Assembly: GCA_963532875.1 (NCBI GenBank)
Contig: CAUSLO010000005.1
Location: forward strand, 1-42,940
Source: CAUTUX01 sp963532875
GTDB lineage: Bacteria > Bacillota > Clostridia > Christensenellales > CAG-917
DNA length: 42,940 nucleotides
Reading direction: 5' to 3'
A program made the translations under genes and the position numbers. This document shows, one piece after another, positions 34,836 through 42,866 of this stretch. Position 1 is the first letter of the stretch. The number at the start of each line of letters is the position of its first letter. The notes under the pieces were generated by a model. It ran no database searches. It saw only the letters and a program-made list of their open reading frames with translations, and was not told where the DNA came from.

Positions 34836-35051
34836 CAATAGGTAATGGTTTGTGCAAATGCGAATTAAAAAAACTTCTAAGATATTCGGTTGGCTTAAAA
34901 TTTAATTAATTATTTTATTAATATTAAATATATGTTTATTCTATTCAATTATTTACTCAATACTATCGGATTAGACAACCTTATAGCTTTAAAAATAAAC
35001 GATTAGCATTATCTTATTGCAAGTTCAAAAATCTTTACTATATATTAAATC

Positions 35052-35080
35052 TTTACTTTTACTGCATCTAAATGTATACT
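35052..35080 (+). promoter_or_regulatory. Promoter of the fic gene
   Basis: TTTACT (35052-35057) and TATACT (35075-35080) are 17 nt apart. The predicted start near 35087 gives a short leader with TTGGAG ahead of the ATG at 35102. Confidence 0.55.
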
Positions 35081-35101
35081 AACTAATGATTTGGAGAATT
35101 T

Positions 35102-36010
35102 ATGTATAGTTATCAAAGATTAGAGAAACTATTAAAACAAAACAACTTAAAAAAATCAAATTTAACTCACCTACTTAATATTTCTTCACGAACTATAGCA
35201 AAGATTGCTAAAAATGAAAAAATTTCATCTTCTGTCTTAACTAAACTGTGCAACTTCTTTTCTTGTACTGAAAAGGATTTGTACGACATAACTTCTGACA
35301 ATCCTCTACTCAAACAATTAATAGACGAAAAGAATCATAAAATCTCTGGCGGAATATACCATGAACTCCAAATACGTATGACATACAACTCTAACCACAT
35401 TGAAGGTAGCAAACTTGATGAAGAGCAAACTAGATGTATATTTGAAACTAATACTCTATGTAGTGATTACGCACTTGGCGTTGATGATGTCATAGAAACA
35501 GTAAATCACTTTAGGGCTATTGATTACTGCATTGATGTCGCACAAGAAGTCCTAACAGAGAAAATAATTAAACACATTCATTATTTGTTAAAACGTGGGA
35601 CAAAAGATGAAAGCCTCTCTTGGTTTAAAGTTGGCGATTACAAACTTCGTCCTAACGTTGTTGGGGGTCGCAAAACAACAGATCCAAAAAATGTTGCACC
35701 AGAAATCCGCAATCTACTCGCAACATATCAAGAAAAAAAGATTGTAACTTTTGAAGATATTGTTGAGTTTCATTTTAAGTTTGAAAACATTCACCCATTT
35801 CAGGATGGGAACGGTCGTGTTGGTAGGCTCATTGCATTTAAGGAATGTCTAAAAAATAATTTAATTCCTTTCATAATTGAAGATAGAAAGAAAAACTTCT
35901 ATTATCGTGGATTGAACGAATTCTTAGATGAACCTGGATATCTAATTGATACATGTTACGACGGTCAAGATTCTATAAAACACCTGCTTGAATACTTTAA
36001 AATTTTGTGA
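35102..36010 (+). CDS. Fic-family protein with N-terminal XRE helix-turn-helix, class II inhibitory motif
   Basis: Fic enzymes usually transfer AMP from ATP to target hydroxyls. The 302-residue protein begins with an XRE-type helix-turn-helix (about residues 3-62, KSNLTHLLNISSRTIAKIA). It has the inhibitory helix SNHIEG (pattern S/T-x3-E-G/N) at about 99-104, N-terminal to the Fic core, so class II. The full catalytic motif HPFQDGNGRVGR lies near 239-250. The HTH suggests self-regulation or promoter targeting. It is a lone gene just before hipBA. Its role as toxin, or as protein-modifying regulator, is not decided by the sequence. Confidence 0.92.
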   Translation: MYSYQRLEKLLKQNNLKKSNLTHLLNISSRTIAKIAKNEKISSSVLTKLCNFFSCTEKDLYDITSDNPLLKQLIDEKNHKISGGIYHELQIRMTYNSNHIEGSKLDEEQTRCIFETNTLCSDYALGVDDVIETVNHFRAIDYCIDVAQEVLTEKIIKHIHYLLKRGTKDESLSWFKVGDYKLRPNVVGGRKTTDPKNVAPEIRNLLATYQEKKIVTFEDIVEFHFKFENIHPFQDGNGRVGRLIAFKECLKNNLIPFIIEDRKKNFYYRGLNEFLDEPGYLIDTCYDGQDSIKHLLEYFKIL

Positions 36011-36012
36011 TT

Positions 36013-36097
36013 TTGTCAATATTTTATTCAACTCAATTAAGTTAATATATTATCAAAATATTGTCATTACCACTTAAATTTGCTAATATATTGGCAA
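36013..36097 (+). promoter_or_regulatory. hipBA promoter with palindromic operator
   Basis: TTGTCA (36061-36066) and TAATAT (36084-36089) are 17 nt apart. The -10 lies inside the 18-nt near-palindrome TTGCTAATATATTGGCAA (36080-36097), which stops one base before the hipB ATG. Two further half-sites of the type TTGTCAATA occur at 36013-36021 and, inverted, 36059-36067 over the -35. Repressor binding would block RNA polymerase, as in known hip autoregulation (the binding itself is inferred). The -10 ends 9 nt before the ATG and no Shine-Dalgarno is seen. Confidence 0.6.
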
Positions 36098-36098
36098 T

Positions 36099-36395
36099 AT
36101 GAAAACAAATTTTGATATAAGTGATTTTGTTAATACAAGGACTATAGAATCGGTAACTGCTGATCTTGTCTCTAGAATTAAATTAAGACGAAAAGAAGCA
36201 AAAATCTCTCAATCTAAATTGTCCACTCTTTCTGGCGTTAGTTTTGGCTCTATACGTCGTTTTGAAGAGACTGGTGAAATCTCACTCAAATCTCTAATAA
36301 GAATTGCTAATGCTTTGGATTACATAGAAGACTTTGACTTGCTTTTTAAACGCAAGAAATTAATTAATTTGAAGGATTATATAAATGCTAAATAA
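36099..36395 (+). CDS. HipB-like XRE antitoxin
   Basis: The 98-residue protein has an XRE helix-turn-helix at about residues 25-82 (VSRIKLRRKEAKISQSKLST, then SFGSIRRFEETGEI and SLKSLIRIANAL). It is followed by an 11-nt overlap with a HipA-type kinase gene, the classic antitoxin-toxin order. Such HipB proteins bind and silence HipA and repress their own promoter; the palindrome over the -10 supports this here. It is short and basic, and has no Shine-Dalgarno. Confidence 0.85.
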   Translation: MKTNFDISDFVNTRTIESVTADLVSRIKLRRKEAKISQSKLSTLSGVSFGSIRRFEETGEISLKSLIRIANALDYIEDFDLLFKRKKLINLKDYINAK

Positions 36396-37479
36396 AGTTA
36401 CTTCACTAACCGTAAAATACAATGATTTAATTGTGGGATATCTCGTTGAAACAAGTGAAGGTAATATTGTTTTTCAATACGACGATAATTGGGTTCTAAA
36501 TGGGTTCTCTATTTCTCCTCTATCTTTGCCTTTAGGTAAAAAAGTATACATAAGTAAAAACGATATATTCTCGGGTTTATTCGGGGTATTTCAAGACTCT
36601 CTTCCTGATGGGTGGGGTGCTTTAGTTCAATATCGTTTTTTAGTTAAAAACGGAATAACTCCCGAAAGACTCACCCCCTTAACAAAATTATCTCTAGTTG
36701 ACGCAAGTGGCTTGGGAGCACTTAGTTATCTGCCAACACAATTCGCAGAGCCTAACATATCCACTGATGCTAATTTAGATTCTCTGGCTTCTAAATCCAT
36801 AACTTTATATGAAAACATATCAAACCAACTCGACCTAGATTATATATATAAATTTGGAGGGTCTAGCGGTGGTGCTCGTCCTAAAGTACACATTAAAGAT
36901 AATGATGGAATGTGGATTGTAAAATTCCCTTGCTCTTTTGAAGATAAGAATGCTGGGCTAGATGAGTTCCGTATGAATCAACTTGCTCGGGAATGTGGGA
37001 TATCAGTTAATGAACACAAATTATTCCAATCAAAGATTTGCGGTGGATTCTTTGGAGCAAAACGCTTTGATAGATTGGGCTCAAAGAGAATTCACATAAT
37101 ATCTCTGTCATCTATACTTGAAACATCACATAGAATTCCAAATCTTGATTATATACATCTGTTTCAAGTTATAAGCAAAATCTGTGCTGATAAAACCGAT
37201 ATCATTGAAGCATACAGACGTATGTGCTTTAACGTTCTTGCTTGCAATCGTGATGATCATGGGCGTAACTTTGCTTTCATTTATGACGAAGATATAAGGG
37301 GTTACAGATTATCGCCAGCGTATGATTTGACTTATACTCCTAATAAAAGAGAACATGAAATGACTGTAAACGGCAACGGTATTCCTACAGAAAAAGATTT
37401 GTTAGATGTCGGTGAAATTATTAAAATTCCCAAATATAAATGCATGGAGATTACAGATAAAATAAAAAGAGTTCTTTAA
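36385..37479 (+). CDS. HipA-like serine/threonine kinase toxin
   Basis: The 364-residue protein has an N-terminal HipA subdomain (about 1-110, with LFGVFQDSLPDGWG). The kinase core has KFGGSSGGARPKVHIK as P-loop, WIVKFPCSFEDKN with the ATP-binding Lys, and the catalytic NRDDHGRNFAFI. The metal-binding Asp is in SPAYDLTYTP. HipA toxins phosphorylate tRNA synthetases or other targets and stop growth. GAAGG is 9 nt before the ATG, and the gene overlaps hipB by 11 nt. All key residues are present, so it is probably active. The target is unknown. Confidence 0.92.
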   Translation: MLNKVTSLTVKYNDLIVGYLVETSEGNIVFQYDDNWVLNGFSISPLSLPLGKKVYISKNDIFSGLFGVFQDSLPDGWGALVQYRFLVKNGITPERLTPLTKLSLVDASGLGALSYLPTQFAEPNISTDANLDSLASKSITLYENISNQLDLDYIYKFGGSSGGARPKVHIKDNDGMWIVKFPCSFEDKNAGLDEFRMNQLARECGISVNEHKLFQSKICGGFFGAKRFDRLGSKRIHIISLSSILETSHRIPNLDYIHLFQVISKICADKTDIIEAYRRMCFNVLACNRDDHGRNFAFIYDEDIRGYRLSPAYDLTYTPNKREHEMTVNGNGIPTEKDLLDVGEIIKIPKYKCMEITDKIKRVL

Positions 37480-37489
37480 TGAACTCTTT
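37454..37489 (-). terminator. Terminator of the abiE operon, at the hipA 3' end
   Basis: Perfect 9-nt arms (37466-37474 and 37481-37489) flank a 6-nt loop that contains the hipA stop codon. On the minus strand the stem is followed by TTTTTATTTTAT, so it mainly ends abiEi-abiEii transcription. It may weakly stop hipA transcription as well. Confidence 0.7.
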
Positions 37490-37534
37490 CAAATTTACTA
37501 TTAGTTTTCTGTACTATAAATTACGTTTCTCCTC

Positions 37535-38365
37535 TTACATAGACATGTCGACCAAAGCATTTATACTTTCTGTTATTTCGCTAAAGTCAATCCCTTTTGC
37601 ATATTGATGTTTCTTCTGATAATTTGTCCATCGTTCTCTCATCAAAGAATCCTCATTAATATCATTAATTATGTCTTTTGCTTCGTTCTTAGAAATGAAA
37701 GTCTTTCTATAACCGAATGTTACTGCAATTGCTTCCTTAAGTTCTTTAATATTTAATTCTTCTTGTTTGTCTTTCAAAATAGTATAAATATCGTAAAAAT
37801 CTTTACTCCTACTGTTCTTTTCTGCCCTCTCAAGTACTGCATGTAATTTTTCAGATAATACTAGTTCTAGAGGGTACATCCTCAACTCAATTTCATCCCC
37901 TAATATCGTACTATATTTTTTTGTCGTTAAAGGGTATATCGGTCCACCTACCGCAATATCAACATTAAAACTAGCTTTCATGTTTGCTAAATGTCCAACT
38001 AAATGAAAGCTCAGCCCACCATATTTGTCTTCTGGCATAATTTTTTTGGCAGTATCATTTAATTCAAACCATACATTTGTTTGTTTATTATCTCCTACTA
38101 CTTCTTTCAAAATTTTTTTAATCTCAGCCTCCTCTAACTGGCATTTCTTAAATAAAAAATCTATGTCCTTTGTAGTTCTATTTTGAATACCTAAATAATA
38201 AGTTAATAATAATCCTCCCTTAAGTATAAAATTGCCTCTATACACACTATTAGCAATTTGCTTTAAAAACTCATCAAAAAAGAATTTACTTAAAATCTCA
38301 TTATAATTTATCCCTAGTTCTGTTGATTTATTTTTAAGTTTATGTATGACGCTATCTTTATTCAT
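37535..38365 (-). CDS. abiEii: AbiEii/AbiGii-family nucleotidyltransferase toxin
   Basis: AbiEii is the toxin of the type IV AbiE toxin-antitoxin/phage-exclusion system; relatives transfer nucleotides to targets such as tRNA ends. The 276-residue protein shows FILKGGLLLTYYLGIQNRTT KDIDFLFKK split at the nucleotidyltransferase GG...DxD core, and RMYPLELVLSEKLHAVLERA with SRSKDFYDIY farther on, the typical second motif. The ATG at 38365 is chosen because GAGGTG lies 7 nt upstream; it overlaps abiEi by 8 nt. Active-site residues look intact. Confidence 0.9.
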   Translation of the reverse strand: MNKDSVIHKLKNKSTELGINYNEILSKFFFDEFLKQIANSVYRGNFILKGGLLLTYYLGIQNRTTKDIDFLFKKCQLEEAEIKKILKEVVGDNKQTNVWFELNDTAKKIMPEDKYGGLSFHLVGHLANMKASFNVDIAVGGPIYPLTTKKYSTILGDEIELRMYPLELVLSEKLHAVLERAEKNSRSKDFYDIYTILKDKQEELNIKELKEAIAVTFGYRKTFISKNEAKDIINDINEDSLMRERWTNYQKKHQYAKGIDFSEITESINALVDMSM

Positions 38366-38954
38366 ATACAATCACCTCAAGTATCTCATCTATTTTTCGT
38401 GCTATTCCAAATTCCCTAGCATATTTTCTTAATTTCCATATGTTCTTAGAATCTTTCCTAATGTATAGATTCCAAGCTTTTGAAAATATCTCTGAATCTT
38501 GATTTTTTCTATCTCTAACTATATCACAAATTGTTCTTTCCATATCATAGGCAAATACACGATTCCCAAAATTCGTTTCAACCTCTATTTTACCTAGTTT
38601 ATACCATTCTTTTCTAACTTGATGCACAATTACGGAATCCTTAATACGCCATCCATTGTACCCTTGTTTTACTGTTACTTCGTCAATAAAAGGTACTCTG
38701 TCTGTCAACTCATGTAAAAATAATGCTGTCTGATATGAGTAAATACACTCCTTGTTTCGACGTTGAAAAAAATAAAGTTCATCATAGTTATAAGAATTTG
38801 GATCAAAATAAACACCCCTCCTTACTCTTTCAAGATTACCCTTTTGTACCATATTGCTAAGATACCAAGAGGCGATTTTATGATTCGATACTTCCTCCGC
38901 AGTTATTATTCCATTATTTTGTTTCATTATTTCTCTTATTCTATCTTGATTCAT
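38358..38954 (-). CDS. abiEi: AbiEi-family antitoxin
   Basis: AbiEi is the DNA-binding antitoxin that represses the abiE promoter. The 198-residue protein begins with a winged-helix (about residues 1-52: IREIMKQNNGIITAEEVSNH, then SWYLSNMVQKGNLERVRRGV) followed by YFDPNSYNYDELYFFQRRNK and the C-terminal ERTICDIVRDRKNQDSEIFS region of the family. GAAGGAAG precedes the ATG, and the promoter lies at 38978-39006. It is the first gene of the operon and overlaps abiEii. Confidence 0.9.
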   Translation of the reverse strand: MNQDRIREIMKQNNGIITAEEVSNHKIASWYLSNMVQKGNLERVRRGVYFDPNSYNYDELYFFQRRNKECIYSYQTALFLHELTDRVPFIDEVTVKQGYNGWRIKDSVIVHQVRKEWYKLGKIEVETNFGNRVFAYDMERTICDIVRDRKNQDSEIFSKAWNLYIRKDSKNIWKLRKYAREFGIARKIDEILEVIVYE

Positions 38955-38960
38955 TCTTTC

Positions 38961-39010
38961 ACTTCCTTCTGTGCTTTATTTTAAACAATATAACGCACAT
39001 TTGCAAGTAT
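38961..39010 (-). repeat. 50-bp direct repeat, copy 1 (functional abiE promoter)
   Basis: This segment aligns base for base with 39146-39195, about 85 percent by eye. It includes the -35, -10 and ribosome binding site of abiEi. Confidence 0.7.
38978..39006 (-). promoter_or_regulatory. abiE promoter
   Basis: Minus-strand TTGCAA (39001-39006) and TAAAAT (38978-38983) are 17 nt apart, with GAAGGAAG between the start site and the ATG at 38954. The promoter lies within the direct repeat 38961-39010, a diverged copy of which lies at 39146-39195. Confidence 0.6.
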
Positions 39011-39145
39011 CACATTTTACATTAATAAACTAAATATGCTCTTTTTAAACATTTTTTTATTTATTGTAATTCATCTATGAAATACATTTACCTTAAAATA
39101 TATACTAACTACCATATTACACGATTCCATCTCAGTTCAGTATTT

Positions 39146-39195
39146 ACTTCCTTTTGTGCTTTATTCTAAATAAAATAACGCACGTTTGCAAGTTA
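39146..39195 (-). repeat. 50-bp direct repeat, copy 2 (decayed abiEi promoter and start)
   Basis: This copy keeps TTGCAA (39186-39191), a 17-nt spacer, TAGAAT (39163-39168) and AAGGAAG. The position equivalent to the abiEi ATG is CTG (39138-39140), followed in frame by Asn and a stop, with weak similarity to the first codons of abiEi. The rest of 38955-39316 outside the repeats and the terminator shows no gene. Confidence 0.65.
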
Positions 39196-39207
39196 TATAT
39201 TCGTGTG

Positions 39208-39240
39208 AATAAAATAAAAAGTGCCCTTTATGAGCACTTT
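39208..39240 (-). terminator. Terminator of the ABC transporter operon
   Basis: Arms 39218-39224 and 39234-39240 (AAAGTGC with GCACTTT) form a 7-bp stem. On the minus strand it is followed by TTTTTATTTTATT. It lies about 77 nt past the stop of the second ABC gene and looks much like the abiE terminator, including a GGAGAAACG stretch upstream in both. Confidence 0.7.
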
Positions 39241-39316
39241 CAAATTTAATGTTTATTCGTTTCTCCGCTATAAATTTATGTCAAACTATGCCATTTTAGT
39301 GCGATGTTGGTATCCC

Positions 39317-41050
39317 TCACTTCATTTGCGACAATGAATCTTTAAAATATCCTGGTTTTTTCATCAATTCCTTTGGTGTACCAATTGCCTCAATTTGTCC
39401 ATTATTTACGACTACAATCTTATCTGCATTTACTACTGTTCTCATTCTGTGTGCAATAACAATTACAGTTTTGTCCTTAATCAATTCAGATAATGCCTTT
39501 TGAATATATGTCTCATTTTCGGCATCTAGAGATGCTGTAGCCTCATCTAATAAGATTACTTGAGCATTCTTTAACATAGCACGTGCAATTGAAATTCTTT
39601 GTCTTTCACCGCCTGATAACCGTGAGCCATTTTCCCCTATTTCTGTATTGTATCCGTTAGGTAACTTGTCTGCGAATTCATCACAATTTGCCAATTTTGC
39701 TACTGCCAATACTTCTTCGTCTGTGGCGTCCTTTCTTCCCATACGTATATTCTCAAGAACTGAACTATTGAACAATAGAACATCTTGGAAAACAACAGAA
39801 TACTCTTGTAGCAAGCGTTCAGGTTTTACTTTGCTAATATCCGCTCCACCAAGTGTTATCGTTCCTCCATCAATATCCCAGAATCTTGCTGCTAACTTAC
39901 TAATTGTACTTTTACCTCCACCTGATGGTCCAACAAGTGCGGTAACCTCGCCTTGCTTTGCAACAAAAGAAATATCTTTTATTGTCTCTTCTCCTTTTTC
40001 ATACTCAAACGATACGTTTTTAAATTCAATATCATAACCGTTATTTTCAAGAATTTCTTCTCCAGTTTGTTCTGGCAAGGATTCTATTTCATGTGTGATT
40101 TCAACGTTTGATAAAACATATTGCAATTCAAATGCCCCCATCAAAGCATTCTCAAGAGGCATAAATACAACTACAGATGCAATTAAAGTAACGATAATAT
40201 TGAATATGTCTTTTATATCTTTGTTACCTTTTACAAATATTATTATTGCGGCAATTGCTGTCGTTACCATTCCCAACTTAATAATTGCTCTTGAAATTCC
40301 AAGTAACACGCCGACTGTTAATTCATCTTTTTTCTTAAGTTTATTAGATACATCAAGTTTGCTTGATAGTTCTCTATCAACAGCGCCTTCATATTGATAT
40401 GCTTTAATTTCGCTTATCATATCCAATGCTTTCTGCATTTCATCTTCAACTTTCAGTCCTGCTTTTATAGTCTTTATATAAGATTTACGTTGTTTTTTTA
40501 TTGAAGTTAATAAACTTATTAGTGATACTGGAATAACCCAGAACATTGCCAACGCTACCCTCCAATCAAATCCAAACATTGCTATTCCAACAATAACTGC
40601 TAACATTGCTGATGCATACAAATATGGCATTGAATGAGAAAAGATTTCTTCTACTGTAAATACATTTTTTGTTAATGTTGCACTAAAAGAAACAAGGTCT
40701 CTTTTGCCAAAGAATGCTATTGGAAGTAAGCGAATTTTTTCTGCCATTTTAATTCTTTGTTTTGCAGTAGACGTGTATATCTTTGTATATGTAAATCTGT
40801 ATTGAATATATGTAACTAAAAACATTACAACAAACATCCCTACTGACAATCCAATATATGCTCCAATATTTGGCAATCTATGTAAATGTCCGCCTTTTAA
40901 CTCTGTTATATACTCTTCTAAAAATATGAATGCATATATCGCTGGTAGCAACATTGATAGCATATGAAAGAATGTAGTTATAATCGCATTTAATAAATAT
41001 TTAGCGCCTTCTGGTGAGAGGGCATACCTCTTTTGGAAAAACTTAAGCAT
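39317..41050 (-). CDS. ABC transporter, fused membrane and ATPase domains (second half of pair)
   Basis: The 577-residue exporter-fold protein has six membrane helices within about residues 15-310 and an ATPase domain at about 335-577. Walker A is GPSGGGKSTISKL, the Q-loop is in VVFQDVLLFNSS, the signature is LSGGERQRISIARA and Walker B is VILLDEATASLDAENE, followed by IAHRM. It overlaps the preceding homologous gene by 8 nt, so the two form a heterodimer. The substrate is unknown: multidrug, peptide or iron-chelate are possible. Confidence 0.93.
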   Translation of the reverse strand: MLKFFQKRYALSPEGAKYLLNAIITTFFHMLSMLLPAIYAFIFLEEYITELKGGHLHRLPNIGAYIGLSVGMFVVMFLVTYIQYRFTYTKIYTSTAKQRIKMAEKIRLLPIAFFGKRDLVSFSATLTKNVFTVEEIFSHSMPYLYASAMLAVIVGIAMFGFDWRVALAMFWVIPVSLISLLTSIKKQRKSYIKTIKAGLKVEDEMQKALDMISEIKAYQYEGAVDRELSSKLDVSNKLKKKDELTVGVLLGISRAIIKLGMVTTAIAAIIIFVKGNKDIKDIFNIIVTLIASVVVFMPLENALMGAFELQYVLSNVEITHEIESLPEQTGEEILENNGYDIEFKNVSFEYEKGEETIKDISFVAKQGEVTALVGPSGGGKSTISKLAARFWDIDGGTITLGGADISKVKPERLLQEYSVVFQDVLLFNSSVLENIRMGRKDATDEEVLAVAKLANCDEFADKLPNGYNTEIGENGSRLSGGERQRISIARAMLKNAQVILLDEATASLDAENETYIQKALSELIKDKTVIVIAHRMRTVVNADKIVVVNNGQIEAIGTPKELMKKPGYFKDSLSQMK

Positions 41051-42815
41051 TTTTTACCTCCAGTTTCCAATCTAATGAAGAACAGTATTGGTCATACATC
41101 TTTTTGTATCCGCCATTCAGTTCACATAATTCTGTATGATTACCTTGTTCAACTATCCTTCCGTCTTCAATATAGAATATCTTGTCTAAGTCTTTTACGA
41201 GGTTAAGTCTGTGAGCAATATATATAGTTGTCTTGCCTTTACTTAACTCCTCTAGACCCTTATACATATATTTCTCATTCTCTGGATCTGCGAACGCCGT
41301 AGCCTCGTCAAGGATTACCAGTGCACTGTTTTTCAGCATTGCTCTAGCCAATCCTATACGTTGTACTTCGCCACCCGATAAATATGTCCCATGTGTTCCA
41401 ATCTCAGTGTCTAATTGTTTTGGTAAATTTCTTACAACATCGTCAACGCTAGCCATCTTTAGTGCTTTCCAAATCTCTTCGTCGCTGAATGATCTTCCTA
41501 GCAATACATTTTCTCTGATGGTCTTGCTAAACAACTTTGTATTTTGAAATACGTATGATGTGTTTGCTCTAAGACTTTCCTCTGTGAATTCTTTTATATT
41601 CTTCCCACCAACTATTATTTCGCCTTCTGATACGTCATAGAATCTTCCAACCAATTTAGCAATGGTACTTTTCCCGCTTCCAGATGGTCCAACAAAAGCG
41701 ACTCTTTCGCCTTTATTTATTTTGAAGTTTATTGCACTCAAAACATTAGTTTCATCATATGCAAATGAAACATTCTTGAATTCCACATTTGCATCTACAG
41801 ATGCCAAGTCTTCTCTTCCGTATTCAAGTTCTTTGTATTTTAACAATTGATCAATCTTGCCAACTCCTAGTTGGGACATTTGAACTGCTTGTCCTACTTT
41901 TGCACTTTGAAGCATGTACGTGCTTAACTGTGGTCCAATTAGTATGTATAGGATAAACGCTGCGATTATTTCTGCTGTTACATGTCCTCCCATGACTACA
42001 TATGTAATTGGGACTAGCAAGAACGATATGCCTTCAGTAACTGTTAAATAGGATGAGAATGGTATCTCCCATCTTTTTGTATATTTTGAAACTTTATCTT
42101 GATATTCATTGATTAATCCAAATAATTTTTTAAATGAATATATTGATTGGTTAAAAACTTTCAAGACTGGAATACCACGTACATACTCAACTGTTTGTGC
42201 AGACATCTTATCTTGAGTATCTAGATATTCCTTCATGAATTTCTTACTCTTTGTTCCCATCACAGTGCCCATGATTACAAAGCCTATAAGTGTTGGCAAT
42301 AATGCGGCAAGTCCTAATTTCCAATTAACGCTAATCATAATCGCTATTATCATTATTGGCATTAACAATGTTGAAACCATTTCTGGCAACGCATGAGCGA
42401 ATAACTGATGAGTTGCTTCAGCCCCTTCGTGAATAACCTTTCTTACCTCACCACTGTCAACTTTTGAAAAATAGCCCATTGGCTTCCTCAACACATTTGC
42501 AAAGGTTTTTTTCTGAATACCAACCTCTGCATCAAATTGTGCCATGTGAGAAAATGAGAGTGCCAAGATATTAAACACAACCCCAAGAAACCCCGCCACA
42601 GCAATTACTATTATATTTGTCGTTTGACTTGCCAAAGTATGTTTGCTTGCATCGTTACCTAAAAAATCTCGTATTACAATCCACACGAATATGAGAGGTA
42701 GAATAGTTAGAACTGTACTAATTGCGGATGTTAATAACGAAAAGGGAATAAGTGCACGACTCTTCCCCATATATTTTCCGACCTGTTTAAAAATACTCTC
42801 TTTTTTTTGTTTCAT
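41043..42815 (-). CDS. ABC transporter, fused membrane and ATPase domains (first half of pair)
   Basis: The 590-residue partner of the preceding ABC protein has six membrane helices and an ATPase domain. Walker A is GPSGSGKSTIAKL, the signature is LSGGEVQRIGLARA and Walker B reads LVILDEATAFADPENE. That last motif is the form common in YbtPQ/IrtAB-type siderophore transporters and their relatives, so iron-chelate handling is possible (weak inference). The start at 42815 is chosen over an upstream TTG because TTGGAG precedes it. It is the first gene of the operon. Confidence 0.93.
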   Translation of the reverse strand: MKQKKESIFKQVGKYMGKSRALIPFSLLTSAISTVLTILPLIFVWIVIRDFLGNDASKHTLASQTTNIIVIAVAGFLGVVFNILALSFSHMAQFDAEVGIQKKTFANVLRKPMGYFSKVDSGEVRKVIHEGAEATHQLFAHALPEMVSTLLMPIMIIAIMISVNWKLGLAALLPTLIGFVIMGTVMGTKSKKFMKEYLDTQDKMSAQTVEYVRGIPVLKVFNQSIYSFKKLFGLINEYQDKVSKYTKRWEIPFSSYLTVTEGISFLLVPITYVVMGGHVTAEIIAAFILYILIGPQLSTYMLQSAKVGQAVQMSQLGVGKIDQLLKYKELEYGREDLASVDANVEFKNVSFAYDETNVLSAINFKINKGERVAFVGPSGSGKSTIAKLVGRFYDVSEGEIIVGGKNIKEFTEESLRANTSYVFQNTKLFSKTIRENVLLGRSFSDEEIWKALKMASVDDVVRNLPKQLDTEIGTHGTYLSGGEVQRIGLARAMLKNSALVILDEATAFADPENEKYMYKGLEELSKGKTTIYIAHRLNLVKDLDKIFYIEDGRIVEQGNHTELCELNGGYKKMYDQYCSSLDWKLEVKNA

Positions 42816-42837
42816 ATTTTTCTCCAAATACAAATAA

Positions 42838-42866
42838 ATACTATCAAGTTACTCTAATTTTGTTAA
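42838..42866 (-). promoter_or_regulatory. Promoter of the ABC transporter operon
   Basis: Minus-strand TTAACA (42861-42866) and TAGTAT (42838-42843) are 17 nt apart, giving a leader of about 16 nt with TTGGAG ahead of the ATG at 42815. The region is A/T-rich, so this is a moderate match. Confidence 0.4.

Noticed and set aside
34836..35050. CRISPR or tandem repeat in the A/T-rich gap
   Set aside because: No regularly spaced repeats are present; the stretch is only A/T-rich.
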